In this document: positions 52,468-61,717 of the stretch, in pieces
Layout of the letters: the number at the start of each line of letters is the position of its first letter
How positions within the stretch are numbered: position 1 is the stretch's first letter
Assembly (NCBI RefSeq): GCF_011305535.1
Contig: NZ_CP049905.1
Coordinates: 744,001-808,000 of the forward strand
DNA length: 64,000 nucleotides
Direction of reading: 5' to 3'
Source: Diaphorobacter sp. HDW4B
GTDB lineage: Bacteria > Pseudomonadota > Gammaproteobacteria > Burkholderiales > Burkholderiaceae_C
The notes under the pieces: model-generated
The model's input: only the letters and a program-made list of their open reading frames with translations
Told to the model about the DNA's origin: nothing
Databases searched by the model: none
Translations under genes and position numbers: made by a program

Positions 52468-53109
52468 TCAGTAGCGGACGGGGCGACCTTGCAGCGAGAA
52501 CGTGGCCGTCACCTGCATCACTTGGCCCTTGGTCAGAGTCGGGGTCTCGTTGAACGACACGTAGCCGTTGTAGAGAATTGCCGAGCCGTCTGGCAGGTTC
52601 ACGCGCAGCGCGCGGATCTCGCGTTTTTCGCCGGCCACCTTGAGAGCTTGGTAGCCCGGCAGCGATGGGTCATCGCCGATGCCGATGGTGATGGACTGCG
52701 CGCTGGTGGTGGTGGGCAGTTGGCGGTCGAAGTCATCTTCGAGGAACGAGCCTGTCCAGAACTGTTGATCGCCGCCCTGCGTTTCCACGCTCAGGATCTG
52801 GGGAATCTGAGTCCATGCAGTAATTTCGCGCAGCGAGCCGCCCGAGGAACCCGCAGGAAAGCGGTTCGTATCGGTGGTGTCGGAGCCAGCGATCTCGATG
52901 GTGTTGGCAGCGATATTCGCGGCCTTCCAGATGCGTTCGCTGATCTTCTGCCATGCGGTTTTCAGCTCGAAGAACGAGCCGTTGGCGATTGCGTGGGCTG
53001 CGCTGGTGAGCACGCCGGGAGCGCCGTTGGTGATGCTGGAGACTGGCTTGGCGGTGCCGTAGCCAGTAGCGATTTGGATGGTCGCGCCATCAGGGAGACG
53101 AATAGCCAT
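52468..53109 (-). CDS. Major tail (tube) protein
   Basis: 213 residues from the ATG at 53109. MAIRLPDGATIQIATGYGTA, then ELKTAWQKISERIWKAA and a C-terminal NETPTLTKGQVMQVTATFSL. Beta-rich with one long helix, as expected of lambda gpV-like tube proteins. Lies between the tail terminator and the chaperones. Confidence 0.75.
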   Translation of the reverse strand: MAIRLPDGATIQIATGYGTAKPVSSITNGAPGVLTSAAHAIANGSFFELKTAWQKISERIWKAANIAANTIEIAGSDTTDTNRFPAGSSGGSLREITAWTQIPQILSVETQGGDQQFWTGSFLEDDFDRQLPTTTSAQSITIGIGDDPSLPGYQALKVAGEKREIRALRVNLPDGSAILYNGYVSFNETPTLTKGQVMQVTATFSLQGRPVRY

Positions 53110-53133
53110 GTTGGGCCTTTCACAAACAAAAAA

Positions 53134-53149
53134 GCCCGCAACAGCGGGC
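53134..53149 (-). terminator. Intrinsic terminator before the tail tube gene
   Basis: Minus strand GCCCGC TGTT GCGGGC followed by TTTTTT. Confidence 0.8.
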
Positions 53150-53197
53150 ATGGGGTGGATGCCCTCGCGGGCGGTGTTGGCCGAAAGGCCTAACTAG

Positions 53198-53554
53198 TCA
53201 GGAGCGGTTGCCCCAAATGGAAAATGTCTGCATCGCACCATTGCGGGCGTCTGCGTCGTCGAATGCGTCATTGACCTCACTCACAGGCGTAACCTGCAAC
53301 GCGGCGGAAGCACACAGCGCGGCTTCGATCTGCGCCAGCAGCGCATACGCATCCATGCCTGTGTCGTGCCAGACCGTGATCTGCACCAGCGCGTTGCGCT
53401 TGCTGCCGAGCGATCCTTCGAGGAACTGCACCGATTGGCCGCCGCCACGCTCCCAGATCACATAGGGCGTCTGGGTCGTGTACGGAGCGGTGTTCAGATG
53501 CACGCGCGGGCACTTCGTCTTGAGCAGTACGATGAGGTCGGTTTCAAGGCTCAT
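53198..53554 (-). CDS. Tail terminator protein (DUF3168-like)
   Basis: 118 residues. VHLNTAPYTTQTPYVIWERG and NALVQITVWHDTGMDAYALL match the DUF3168/gpU-like pattern. It caps the tail tube and joins it to the head. It starts 4 bases inside the HK97 gp10-like gene. Confidence 0.75.
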   Translation of the reverse strand: MSLETDLIVLLKTKCPRVHLNTAPYTTQTPYVIWERGGGQSVQFLEGSLGSKRNALVQITVWHDTGMDAYALLAQIEAALCASAALQVTPVSEVNDAFDDADARNGAMQTFSIWGNRS

Positions 53555-54111
53555 GACGCCCTCGCCAAAACACGTTGCAGCAGTTCGTTCTCGGCGGCGC
53601 GGTACGCAGCGTCGAAGGCCGTAGCTGCATTGCGCACAAAGAACTTTCCGGGCACATGCACAGGCGTGTCGAGCATCACATAGTAGGCGGCCTTCTGCGC
53701 CGCGCTCGCTCGTCTACCGGGCTTTGGCTTGCCCTCCATGCCGGGACGCACCATGGGCCGGATCTGGCCGTCGTTGCCCTTGTAGTAGCGGTAGCGTCGC
53801 AGGTAGCCGTACTCAACGAGGTGCCCATGCGGCGCTTTCTTGCGGTTCCACGACACTTGGTACTCAGCGTTGCGCCCCTCTTCCGAGTTCGTCTTGCTGT
53901 ACACCTGATAGATGGACGACGCCAGATTGCCGGACTTCTTCCCGATCTGCGCGACGTTTGCTTGCACACGCTCATAGAGCACCTGCACGCCAGCCTGCGC
54001 AGCCGGTCGAATCGCCTTTTCCGCCTCATCCCCGAGTTGGTCAAGGTATGCCGCGAGGCCCGATGTGTCGATCTCAGCCGTGAAAGTGCGAGCACCTGTG
54101 AGCTTTGCCAT
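53551..54111 (-). CDS. HK97 gp10-like head-tail joining protein
   Basis: 186 residues from the ATG at 54111 (TGATG). LAAYLDQLGDEAEKAIRPAA, ASSIYQVYSKTNSEEGRNAE, and GHLVEYGY, the conserved HxxEYG-type motif of the HK97-gp10 family. The C-terminus is helical. It acts at the head-tail interface. Confidence 0.8.
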   Translation of the reverse strand: MAKLTGARTFTAEIDTSGLAAYLDQLGDEAEKAIRPAAQAGVQVLYERVQANVAQIGKKSGNLASSIYQVYSKTNSEEGRNAEYQVSWNRKKAPHGHLVEYGYLRRYRYYKGNDGQIRPMVRPGMEGKPKPGRRASAAQKAAYYVMLDTPVHVPGKFFVRNAATAFDAAYRAAENELLQRVLARAS

Positions 54112-54437
54112 CACATCACCTCTTCGCAAACGAGATCGATAAACACGCGCTTGCCGTCCACCGCCAGCGGTCCAGCCTTGACGTTGTAGATCCGCTCGCC
54201 GTGCACCACCCGCATACCGGGTTTCACGTCATTCCGAAACCGGATGCGAATCGACGTGCGCACGATGGACACTTGCGCGTCGGCTTTGATGGCGGAGAGG
54301 CCCGAAGGCTGGCGGATGTCGGCCCATGGTGAGCAAACATCGACCCACTGGTCTTTGATCGGCTCGCCCCATTCGCTCTCGCCATCGCCAAGCTTCTGGA
54401 TCGTGACTTTGTGGCGGAGTTGTCCGGCTGTGGTCAT
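54111..54437 (-). CDS. Head closure protein (phage H-T joining family)
   Basis: 108 residues. MTTAGQLRHKVTIQKLGDGE, DVCSPWADIRQPSGL and RFRNDVKPGMRVVHGERIYN are the signature of the head-tail joining/SPP1 gp16-like family. It forms the ring that plugs the portal. Coupled to the next gene. Confidence 0.8.
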   Translation of the reverse strand: MTTAGQLRHKVTIQKLGDGESEWGEPIKDQWVDVCSPWADIRQPSGLSAIKADAQVSIVRTSIRIRFRNDVKPGMRVVHGERIYNVKAGPLAVDGKRVFIDLVCEEVM

Positions 54438-54439
54438 GG

Positions 54440-54781
54440 TCAGAATCCGTTCACGATGCGATGCGGACGGAGCAGAGAGCGAGCGCCGAAAGGCAACTGC
54501 GCCACAGTCTGCCCCGCCACCACGTCTTCACGATTGGCGTAGAGGTGGCCGAGCGTCAGCAAGATAGCGGCCTTGATTGCGTAGTTGACGACGAGCGGGT
54601 TAGCGCCCGCCCCCCCTACAGTCGCAGCGTCTTCCAGCACGTCCTGATCCGCGAACACCTGACGATTCAGATAGTCCATCGCGGACTGTTCTGCGGCCAG
54701 TGCGTACAGCGTGATCAGGTTGTCCTCTGGGCCAGCCTCCACACGCAAATGCGCAATGGCCTCGTCAAGTGTCACGAGCAT
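54440..54781 (-). CDS. Head-tail connector (gp6/gp15-like)
   Basis: 113 residues. MLVTLDEAIAHLRVEAGPED, LITLYALAAEQSAMDYLNRQ and the helix AIKAAILLTLGHLYANREDV match the QLRG/gp6-like connector family that binds directly below the portal. Confidence 0.8.
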   Translation of the reverse strand: MLVTLDEAIAHLRVEAGPEDNLITLYALAAEQSAMDYLNRQVFADQDVLEDAATVGGAGANPLVVNYAIKAAILLTLGHLYANREDVVAGQTVAQLPFGARSLLRPHRIVNGF

Positions 54782-54783
54782 GG

Positions 54784-54942
54784 TCAGGCTTTCGGCTTGG
54801 TCTGTTTGTCGGCCTTGCCTTCCAGCACTTCGAGTTCGCGCGCGGCGTCCTCAAGCTCTGGTGGGCATTCATCACCGGGCTGGTACTCGACGGGGTAGAT
54901 TTCCCCGTCAGGCACGCCCTTGAAGGTCTTTGCGAACTTCAT
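54784..54942 (-). CDS. Small head-module protein
   Basis: 52 residues from an ATG with GGAG 9 bases upstream: MKFAKTFKGVPDGEIYPVEY, then an acidic and basic helix. It fills the space between capsid and connector genes with no room to spare. Function unknown. Confidence 0.6.
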   Translation of the reverse strand: MKFAKTFKGVPDGEIYPVEYQPGDECPPELEDAARELEVLEGKADKQTKPKA

Positions 54943-54953
54943 GGGCGATCTCC

Positions 54954-56132
54954 TTAGGCTGCGGCGACCTTGAGGGCGCGCATCGGTTCGGGGTTGTGCA
55001 CACCGCCGCCTACGCGCTTGGTCGTGTAGAACAGTACATAGGGCTTGGCCGTGAACGGATCGCGCAACACACGAACGCCTGTGCGGTCGAACACGGTGTA
55101 GGTGCGCTTGAAGTCACCGAACAGGATCGGCACTGCATTCGCGGCCACATCAGGCATGTCCGGCACTTCCGTCGCGACAAACCCGGCAACGGTGCTTGGC
55201 TCCCCAGCCACATATGTGGGCTGCCAGAGGTAGTTGCCTTGGCCATCCTTGAGCTTGCGGATCACACCCAGCGTCTTGCGGTTCATCGTGAAGCGCGCGC
55301 CGCCAGTGAAGGCGCTCGGCAGGTCATAAACCAGATCGAGAATGCCATCAGCAGTGATTGCAGCGGCCGCGCCAGAATTCACCGTCTTGATTGCGCCAAA
55401 GGGGTGCTTCGCTGCGTTCGCGCCACCAGTGACATAGGTCAGGATGCCGAATGGCTTGTTGGTGCCGTTACCAGACCAGAAACCAACGCCTTCTTGCTTG
55501 GAAAACTCGGTATCGACCTCATTCGCAAGCCACGACTCCAGATTGATCGCGGAGTCATCCAGCATCTGCTGTGTGGCCGCTGGGTTGGCGTAGATTTCTC
55601 CCCATCCGAAGCCCAGCGACGCAAACGTGCTGGTGTTCGTTTGTGGGCGGTCGTCGGTTTCGCCAACCCACCCAGACGATGTGCCGCCCTTGTTGAACAG
55701 TTTTGTATGTCCCGCACCGGAAACGGTTTGCACATTCGCCAATGCACGCATTGGCGACACAAGCACCAGCTTGTCGGTGATGGTGCGATCCCATTCGACC
55801 GGGGCGAGATAGCCGCCTTCGTCAGCTGCGCCCTTGTTCAGCGCGGACTGGATGTCGCCCTTCTTGAAGTGAGCGCGGAAGGCTTCGCTATATTCCTTGT
55901 CCTTCGGGCCAGCACCGCCGCCAGCACTCATTTGGGCAGCTGCGATCTTGGTGTGAGCATCTTCGATTTCCTTGGTGTGCTGATCCATTGCGGCATTCAG
56001 CTTGTCCAGCTTCGCTTGCAAATCAGCAGTGCCTGCGCCGTCCTTGAGCGCCTTCACTTCGGCGGCGTGGGTGGCCTTAAATTCCTCGAACGCTTGGCCG
56101 AGGGCTTCGATGGTCTTGGTTACGTCAGTCAT
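54954..56132 (-). CDS. Major capsid protein (HK97 family)
   Basis: 392 residues. N-terminal delta-domain coiled coil (about 1-65, LQAKLDKLNAAMDQHTKEIE), then the HK97 fold with GGYLAPVEWDRTITDKLVLV, FGWGEIYANPAATQQMLDDS, GNGTNKPFGIL and the C-terminal LFGDFKRTYTVFDRTGVRVL. The delta domain is probably removed by the protease encoded just upstream. Confidence 0.9.
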   Translation of the reverse strand: MTDVTKTIEALGQAFEEFKATHAAEVKALKDGAGTADLQAKLDKLNAAMDQHTKEIEDAHTKIAAAQMSAGGGAGPKDKEYSEAFRAHFKKGDIQSALNKGAADEGGYLAPVEWDRTITDKLVLVSPMRALANVQTVSGAGHTKLFNKGGTSSGWVGETDDRPQTNTSTFASLGFGWGEIYANPAATQQMLDDSAINLESWLANEVDTEFSKQEGVGFWSGNGTNKPFGILTYVTGGANAAKHPFGAIKTVNSGAAAAITADGILDLVYDLPSAFTGGARFTMNRKTLGVIRKLKDGQGNYLWQPTYVAGEPSTVAGFVATEVPDMPDVAANAVPILFGDFKRTYTVFDRTGVRVLRDPFTAKPYVLFYTTKRVGGGVHNPEPMRALKVAAA

Positions 56133-56977
56133 TGTTTGCCTTTCATGGCGGAGATGAGGTTTTGCAGCGATGTCGCTGCGACTTGGTTTGCTGCCGAATC
56201 GCTCAGGCCGCCATTGCCGACCGAATCACTCAGGCCGGACTTGAAATCAGAGAGAAGGGTTTGTGCATCAGTGCGGGACATGCCGCTCGCACGCAAAGCT
56301 GCTTCCATTCGTCGCACTGCAGCAGCCTTTGTCTTGGTGTCGGACTCGCCGATCTCGGAGTCATCCATCAGCGCGTCAGCCCAGCCCTTTTCGACTGCCG
56401 CAGACCCGCCAATCCATGTCTCTTTGTCCATCATGGACGCGATTTCTTTGGGGTCTACGCCGGTTCGTGCGTGGTAGACATCAGCCATTGCCGCATCAAA
56501 CGGAGCCATTTGCTCGGCGGCTGCAGCCATGTCGTAGCGGTTTCCTACACAGACTGACCAGCAGTTGTGGATCATCAGGAACGAAGGTCGCCCGATGCGG
56601 ATTTCGTCAGCTGCCATCGTGATGATCGAGGCTGCGGAGGCTGCAATCCCGAGAACATTTACTGTCACCTTGCCCTTGTGCTCGCGCAACTGGTTGTAGA
56701 TGGCGATGCCCTCGAACATATCGCCGCCAGGACTGTTGATGTTGACCACCACGTCCTTGTCAGAGCCAATCGCCCGCAGCGCTCCGGCGATACGCTTAGA
56801 GGTCACACCCTCGCCGCTCCACCAGTCTTGTCCGATCACATCAAGGATGCTGATGGTGTTATCCGACTCGCTGGCAGCAGCTTGGACTGGCGACCATTTG
56901 GCAAGCGCACTGGGAGCAATGAACGAACGAAGTCCGCCAAAGCTCGCTTTCAGTTCAGGTAGTTGTTTGAGGCTCAT
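56129..56977 (-). CDS. ClpP-type head maturation protease
   Basis: 282 residues. NSPGGDMFEGIAIYNQLREH, nucleophile Ser 114 in GIAASAASI, His 137 in LMIHN and a later Asp form the ClpP/S14 triad. The last 45 residues contain a near-repeat (SGLSDSVGN / GGLSDSAAN). It cleaves scaffold-like delta domains in the prohead. Overlaps portal by 23 bases and capsid by 4. Confidence 0.9.
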   Translation of the reverse strand: MSLKQLPELKASFGGLRSFIAPSALAKWSPVQAAASESDNTISILDVIGQDWWSGEGVTSKRIAGALRAIGSDKDVVVNINSPGGDMFEGIAIYNQLREHKGKVTVNVLGIAASAASIITMAADEIRIGRPSFLMIHNCWSVCVGNRYDMAAAAEQMAPFDAAMADVYHARTGVDPKEIASMMDKETWIGGSAAVEKGWADALMDDSEIGESDTKTKAAAVRRMEAALRASGMSRTDAQTLLSDFKSGLSDSVGNGGLSDSAANQVAATSLQNLISAMKGKQ

Positions 56978-58193
56978 TCGTTGCCTTTCGTTGGCTCATT
57001 GGTTCGGCCACTTGCGCATGCTTCGGGTCGCCAGATTCAGGCAACTCCGAGAGATCACGCACTTCATCCACACCCATCCAAGGCTGATGCCCGCCAGCGC
57101 CGAGCGCCTTGGCGAAGAACTCAGCCTGATCCTTGAGAGTGCCGCGCATCAGGGCGCGTTCGTTGAACTTGAAATAGAAACGCTCTTGCTCCGAGTCGGA
57201 CAGCAGAGAGCGGGATAGCGCCTGCTCCCACGCGGTGAAGCGCGGTGCGAGCGTGAATTGAACGAAGTAGATGGCCAGTTGCTCGATGCCACTGCCCCAG
57301 CTCGTGTCGTCCATCATCAGTAGCGGACGAGGCACGCCGTACAGCCGTGCGATTTCCTCAATCTGGTGATTTCGGTTCTCGATCTGCTGGGCATCCTTGG
57401 CGCTGGAAGTGAACTTGTTCGCCTTCGCGCCCTCTTCCAAAATCATCCACTTGTTGGCGTTCTCCGCGCCCGCATAGTCGGTTGCAAGCGACCCCTGCAT
57501 CCGCGTGAATGCGCCATCGGAAAGCTCTCCATCGATCTCAATTGCGCCTCCCGCCATCACGCCTTTCTTGAAGACGTTCCGCGCGGCGGTTTCAGCGGAT
57601 CGCGCCAACTCAATGACGCCTTGCGAGAGCTTGCGACGAGACAGCCCGCAAACGCCATCGGGCGACAACTCGCGGAGGTGCAGAATCTCGGACTGGTCGA
57701 GCCCGATTTGCCCACCCGTCTCTGTCTGCACCGTGTACTTCATGCGCCAGTCACTGCCGAGCTTGGCGTCTACCTTGCTGAACTCCAGTGGAATCAGGTG
57801 AATCGGGCGGTTGCCTGCACGGATGATTCGCGCATACGCCGAACCGTCCTGCTGCACGCTCATTTCCATCTGACCCTTGAACTCCATCGGCGTCTGCCAA
57901 GGGTTCGGTCGAAGGCGCAGCAGCTTGTGAACCGGGTGATCTTTCGCGATCTCCTTATCCGCGCCAAACTTGTAGATGTTCGTCGGCAACATGCCGATGC
58001 CGTTGCAGATCAGAGTGAGGCTGCGGAACGCCGCCATATTGCGCAACATCTCAACGCTGCCTGCGCCTCCGTTTCGGATGAACTCCAGCAGCGCCGGATC
58101 ATCCAGTCCCGAGAACTGAATCCCCCCTGGAGACTCCGCACGCGGGCGCGACTGTGCCTCCGGCTTGAACCGGAACATGTCGAAGAATTTCAT
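56955..58193 (-). CDS. Portal protein (HK97 family)
   Basis: 412 residues. LTLICNGIGMLPTNIYKFG, HPVHKLLRLRPNPWQTPMEF and GVPRPLLMMDDTSWGSGIEQ are HK97-portal motifs. The length is normal for this family. Last 25 residues are Gln/Thr-rich. Confidence 0.9.
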   Translation of the reverse strand: MKFFDMFRFKPEAQSRPRAESPGGIQFSGLDDPALLEFIRNGGAGSVEMLRNMAAFRSLTLICNGIGMLPTNIYKFGADKEIAKDHPVHKLLRLRPNPWQTPMEFKGQMEMSVQQDGSAYARIIRAGNRPIHLIPLEFSKVDAKLGSDWRMKYTVQTETGGQIGLDQSEILHLRELSPDGVCGLSRRKLSQGVIELARSAETAARNVFKKGVMAGGAIEIDGELSDGAFTRMQGSLATDYAGAENANKWMILEEGAKANKFTSSAKDAQQIENRNHQIEEIARLYGVPRPLLMMDDTSWGSGIEQLAIYFVQFTLAPRFTAWEQALSRSLLSDSEQERFYFKFNERALMRGTLKDQAEFFAKALGAGGHQPWMGVDEVRDLSELPESGDPKHAQVAEPMSQRKATNEPQTTT

Positions 58194-58202
58194 TGTTCGC
58201 CC

Positions 58203-59900
58203 TTACAAGAAGCGGATTCCGCGCGTTTCGTAGACCGATTTGCGCTTTGCCTCGGGGTTTGTTGCCATGATGGAGATCGCATTCAGCGAAGCCATGACCG
58301 GGTCAATCTTCGCGGTGCCGCTGGCCTGCTTTGTGATCAACACTGCATTGCCGGATGGCACGACCTTGGCATTGCCGACGCACCAAGCCATCATTTCGGA
58401 GCCTGAGTGTGTAAGCTCGCCAGCCTGCAAAGCACGCTCGGCCACCGCCATCGCGCCTGTCAGTTTCCAGCCCTGCGTAATGCCAATGATCAGATCCTCT
58501 GGGATGCCTACATCCACCAGCGCCTTGAACATCACCTTGTGGGTGCGCTCCGGGTCAAGCCCGATCTGCGCCAGCAACCCAGCGTCATAGACCTGTTTGC
58601 ACAGCGCGGCAACCTCTTCCACATCCTGACGCGGGCGCTCGACCACCACCAGATCGCCAGCCCGCTCGAAGTCTCGATATTTCGATTCCTCGGACTTGCG
58701 CCGCTCGATGCCGATGGGGTGAATCCAAGCCTTGTTCGCAAGCAAGCAGTGCTCGGACTCTTTCCGACGCCCCTCAACAGCAAAGCCGAGCAAGTCATCC
58801 AGCCCGCCGCCATCAATGCCGATGGTCACCACCTCAGACTCACGCAAGATGTAGTCCAGCGTGACGCGCTTGTCGCCGTTCTGCTGCCAGAAGTCGGCGC
58901 CTGTCCAGCGGTCGGAGCGGAGATTCATTCCGACTTCGACGTTCCCGTACTTGGCAAGAAACCCCTTCAAGGAAGCCTCGCCCTCGGACTCCGCTTTTCG
59001 GTACTCGCGCTCCAGGTACTCACGATCCACCGAGTAACCCAGATTCGGGTTCACCATCGGCAGATTTTCGAGCTTCATGTGCTCTTTCGTCGCCACCAGT
59101 TCAGGTGGATGCTCGAACAGGATTGGCACAAACTGCGGATCAATGATCTTGCCGTCCCGCACATCGCGGGCGTATTGCAGCTTCTCCTTGAACACACCTT
59201 CAGGAGGCTCATCGCTCTGCGTCGTGATGTAGATGACAAAGCCCTCTGGCCGCGACGCCAGTCCACCCGTCGCCTCGCGCAGCATGTCCTTGGCCTTGGC
59301 CTGCTTGCCAAACAGCCATAACTCTTCCACCAGCACACCTACGGACTTCTTGCCCGCTGCTGTGTTCGCGTCTGCCGCGATCACCTTCAGCGTTGCATTC
59401 TTTTCTCGATGCGTCAGCGTGCGGACATGCGTCTGAACCTGAATCAGGTCGGATAGCTCGCTCTCGTCCTCGTCGTCATCTCGGTAATGCACCATGTCCT
59501 TGGCTGGGCCAAAGCTATTCGCCGCAACCTCAAGCGTGGGAGCAAGGATGGTGAATTCCGCCGACTGCCGCCAATTGCGGATTAGCGTCGTCAACATGAT
59601 CGACGCAGCCAAGCCGGACTTGAAATTCTTCTTGGGCAGCATGACGAACCACTCTTTGATGAGTCGTCGCCCGCTGTCTACGTCATACGCACCAAAGATT
59701 GATGCAGCCAGATCGAACACCCATTGACCACTTGCGTCAGCGATTCGCGGACTACCCGGTGCATCAACAATGCGTAGCTCTCGAAGAACCTCAAGTCCGG
59801 CTTCGGCCTCGTCCGGGAAGATCGGCGGCGGAATGATGGATCGGCCCTCTCGGATGCGATCCGCCCAGTCCGGGCATGCTGTTGTCCAGACTGGCTCCAT
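58203..59900 (-). CDS. terL: Terminase large subunit (HK97/Terminase_1)
   Basis: 565 residues. Walker A variant LPKKNFKSGLAA at about 110, motif II VGVLVEELWLFG and a nuclease domain with TIGIDGGGLDDLLGFAV. Powers packaging into the prophage B head. Follows the small subunit by 11 bases. Confidence 0.9.
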   Translation of the reverse strand: MEPVWTTACPDWADRIREGRSIIPPPIFPDEAEAGLEVLRELRIVDAPGSPRIADASGQWVFDLAASIFGAYDVDSGRRLIKEWFVMLPKKNFKSGLAASIMLTTLIRNWRQSAEFTILAPTLEVAANSFGPAKDMVHYRDDDEDESELSDLIQVQTHVRTLTHREKNATLKVIAADANTAAGKKSVGVLVEELWLFGKQAKAKDMLREATGGLASRPEGFVIYITTQSDEPPEGVFKEKLQYARDVRDGKIIDPQFVPILFEHPPELVATKEHMKLENLPMVNPNLGYSVDREYLEREYRKAESEGEASLKGFLAKYGNVEVGMNLRSDRWTGADFWQQNGDKRVTLDYILRESEVVTIGIDGGGLDDLLGFAVEGRRKESEHCLLANKAWIHPIGIERRKSEESKYRDFERAGDLVVVERPRQDVEEVAALCKQVYDAGLLAQIGLDPERTHKVMFKALVDVGIPEDLIIGITQGWKLTGAMAVAERALQAGELTHSGSEMMAWCVGNAKVVPSGNAVLITKQASGTAKIDPVMASLNAISIMATNPEAKRKSVYETRGIRFL

Positions 59901-59911
59901 ATCAAATTACC

Positions 59912-60226
59912 TCAAACCTTCTTGCCACCTGATGCCGCCAGCCGAGGCGGTGCAGCCGATGCGAACTTGCCAGCGCCTGCCGCCTTGGCTGCGGCCTGCT
60001 TGGCGTCTTTCTTGCCGCCGTTCTCAGCGCGGCGAACCTGCGCAGACAACAAGGCTTTGGCCGCATCCACGCGGAGCTTTGCCTCGCTCCCGTTATCGTT
60101 CATCACCGCCTTCAAGAACTTATCCGGCTCATCGTAGATGCCGCTCAGGTTCAAGTATTCGGGTTCTTTGGGTGGACGGCCAGCGCCAGGACGCGAGCCG
60201 CCGCTTCGTCCTTTGACTCCGGCCAT
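59912..60226 (-). CDS. terS: Terminase small subunit
   Basis: 104 residues from the ATG at 60226 (GAGG upstream). MAGVKGRSGGSRPGAGRPPK is a basic, Gly/Arg N-terminus common in small terminases, followed by DEPDKFLKAVMNDNGSEAKL and an Ala/Lys-rich tail. Recognition helix is not clear; position supports the call. Confidence 0.75.
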   Translation of the reverse strand: MAGVKGRSGGSRPGAGRPPKEPEYLNLSGIYDEPDKFLKAVMNDNGSEAKLRVDAAKALLSAQVRRAENGGKKDAKQAAAKAAGAGKFASAAPPRLAASGGKKV

Positions 60227-60381
60227 AACTACCTCATTTGATTTATTTGAATCGGGGGAATTTTTCTGCGCGTGCGAAACAGGTCGGTTTCCAGCCGTCC
60301 GACCTCCCAGACTTTCGACCACCCCCTCCCCATCGATCCTGCTGGTTCGCGTCAGATCAACGCAGGTGATGCGATCACGAT

Positions 60382-60693
60382 TCAGCCAGTGCGATACCGC
60401 TCCTGCGCCTCTCGCTTCGTCTTGGCCTTATGGCAGTCCACACACCTGACGACTAGGTTTGACTGGTCATTGCTACCACCCTGTTCAAGCGGCTTGTCGT
60501 GGTCAACCTCGTTCGAGGCATGCACCCGGCCACAGTCCACGCAGGTGAACGAGCCAGCGACCAAAGCCTTCTGCCTTGTCTTCATCCACTGGCTGCCTCG
60601 AATGCGAGGGGTTGCCCCCGCCTTGGTGTCCAGCACCTTGACCCGGCTTGTGTTCAGGATCGGCAGGCTGGATTTAAGCGTCTTGAGCTTCAT
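60382..60693 (-). CDS. HNH endonuclease
   Basis: 103 residues from the ATG at 60693 (GAGG upstream). CVDCGRVHASNEVDHDKPLE, GGSNDQSNLVVRC and CHKAKT give two Cys pairs and the HNH core with D-H. HNH proteins next to terminase help cut cos sites in HK97-type phages, a plausible role here. Confidence 0.85.
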   Translation of the reverse strand: MKLKTLKSSLPILNTSRVKVLDTKAGATPRIRGSQWMKTRQKALVAGSFTCVDCGRVHASNEVDHDKPLEQGGSNDQSNLVVRCVDCHKAKTKREAQERYRTG

Positions 60694-60895
60694 CCCCATC
60701 CTCGGGCGCATAGGGCCGAACCAGTGGTTCGCTGACCTCGTTCACGAATGGGCCGAGTTCACGTACCGTGATCGCGCCCTCTCCATGAACAAGGAACGAG
60801 TGATGTGATCCGGGCTGCATGCGGGTCTGACCTGCTTGCGTTGTCACCAGGACTTGCTTGTTGCCGCTGACGGCGATGTGTACTGATGTGGTCAT
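60674..60895 (-). CDS. Small phage protein, unknown
   Basis: 73 residues: VHIAVSGNKQVLVTTQAGQT, then HHSFLVHGEGAITVREL. Cupin-like short strands. It overlaps the HNH gene. No family recognised. Confidence 0.5.
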   Translation of the reverse strand: MTTSVHIAVSGNKQVLVTTQAGQTRMQPGSHHSFLVHGEGAITVRELGPFVNEVSEPLVRPYAPEDGDEAQDA

Positions 60896-60934
60896 ATTGC
60901 CTTCTCTGCTTAAGCTTGGATTGACTGTTTCATC

Positions 60935-61144
60935 TCACCACCTCACGCCACCGCTTCGGTCATCGATGGTGCAAGGGACCACGGAGCGCGGCCCTTCGTT
61001 GTACCGCCGAACCATCCGATTCCACTTTGCCGTGAACAGATCCTCGATGGCCCGCTTCAAAAGACTTCTGACCCACTTACGGAACCTGATCTCGGCACAC
61101 ATTTGCCTCTGCCCACGCTTCCTGATTGATCGGATGGAGGTCAT
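60935..61144 (-). CDS. Small basic phage protein
   Basis: 69 residues, coupled to the upstream gene by ATGA. Very basic (FRKWVRSLLKRAIEDLFTAK, WNRMVRRYNEGPRSVVP). Could bind nucleic acid. No family recognised. Confidence 0.5.
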   Translation of the reverse strand: MTSIRSIRKRGQRQMCAEIRFRKWVRSLLKRAIEDLFTAKWNRMVRRYNEGPRSVVPCTIDDRSGGVRW

Positions 61145-61479
61145 GCCCAGGACTCCTCAGCCCAGCCACCGAGCAGCTCATTCATCTTGCGCTGCTCGGC
61201 AAGGATCTGCTCCAGCAGTTCGCGCTTGGATGGCTGCAGTTCGCCTTGCCTAAGCGCACGCTTCAAAGCTGCGCCATGAAGCAATGCGGCATTTTCCGCA
61301 GGCGAGATGATTCGCTCTCCCAAATGAGCCGCCCGCACCATGTCCTCGTAGTCCCAACGCATCGCCTTCCCCAGCCTCCCCATTGTTACGCCAGCGTCAT
61401 TTAACTCGCGAATGAAGCCCGCCACATCAGATGTGTGCTTGTACTTTTCATGAATCTGCTTGATGACTTGATCTGTCAT
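61141..61479 (-). CDS. Phage protein with helix-turn-helix-like part
   Basis: 112 residues from the ATG at 61479 (GAGAGG upstream). VAGFIRELNDAGVTMGRLGK could be a helix-turn-helix; KRELLEQILAEQRKMNELLG is a C-terminal helix. It lies upstream of the HNH-terminase block. Function unknown. Confidence 0.5.
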   Translation of the reverse strand: MTDQVIKQIHEKYKHTSDVAGFIRELNDAGVTMGRLGKAMRWDYEDMVRAAHLGERIISPAENAALLHGAALKRALRQGELQPSKRELLEQILAEQRKMNELLGGWAEESWA

Positions 61480-61563
61480 GTGCACCTCTCATTGGGTCGC
61501 AGGGGCCAAGGCTCCTAGATATGCTCGACGAAGCGGTGAGCCTGCCCTGCGGGAAACAAAAAA

Positions 61564-61581
61564 GCCAGCTCGACGGCTGGC
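61564..61581 (-). terminator. Intrinsic terminator downstream of the tRNA
   Basis: Minus strand GCCAGC CGTCGA GCTGGC followed by TTTTTTG. It ends the tRNA transcript. The stretch 61582-61717 holds nothing else I can support. Confidence 0.75.
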
Positions 61582-61717
61582 CTTGGAATTGGTGCCCCAT
61601 CAGACTGCCACACGGCTGGGGTTGCTGTTCGCTCTACAAGCGCCCCGCGAGCTATCGGAAGGAGATGCCGCGCAATCAATCCACTCATGCGCGGCCCGAG
61701 CTTGCTTCGGGTGATGT

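Noticed and set aside
61590-61700. Possible second tRNA ending GGGGCACCA (minus strand)
   Set aside because: No T-loop TTCRA sequence and no matching acceptor 5' strand.
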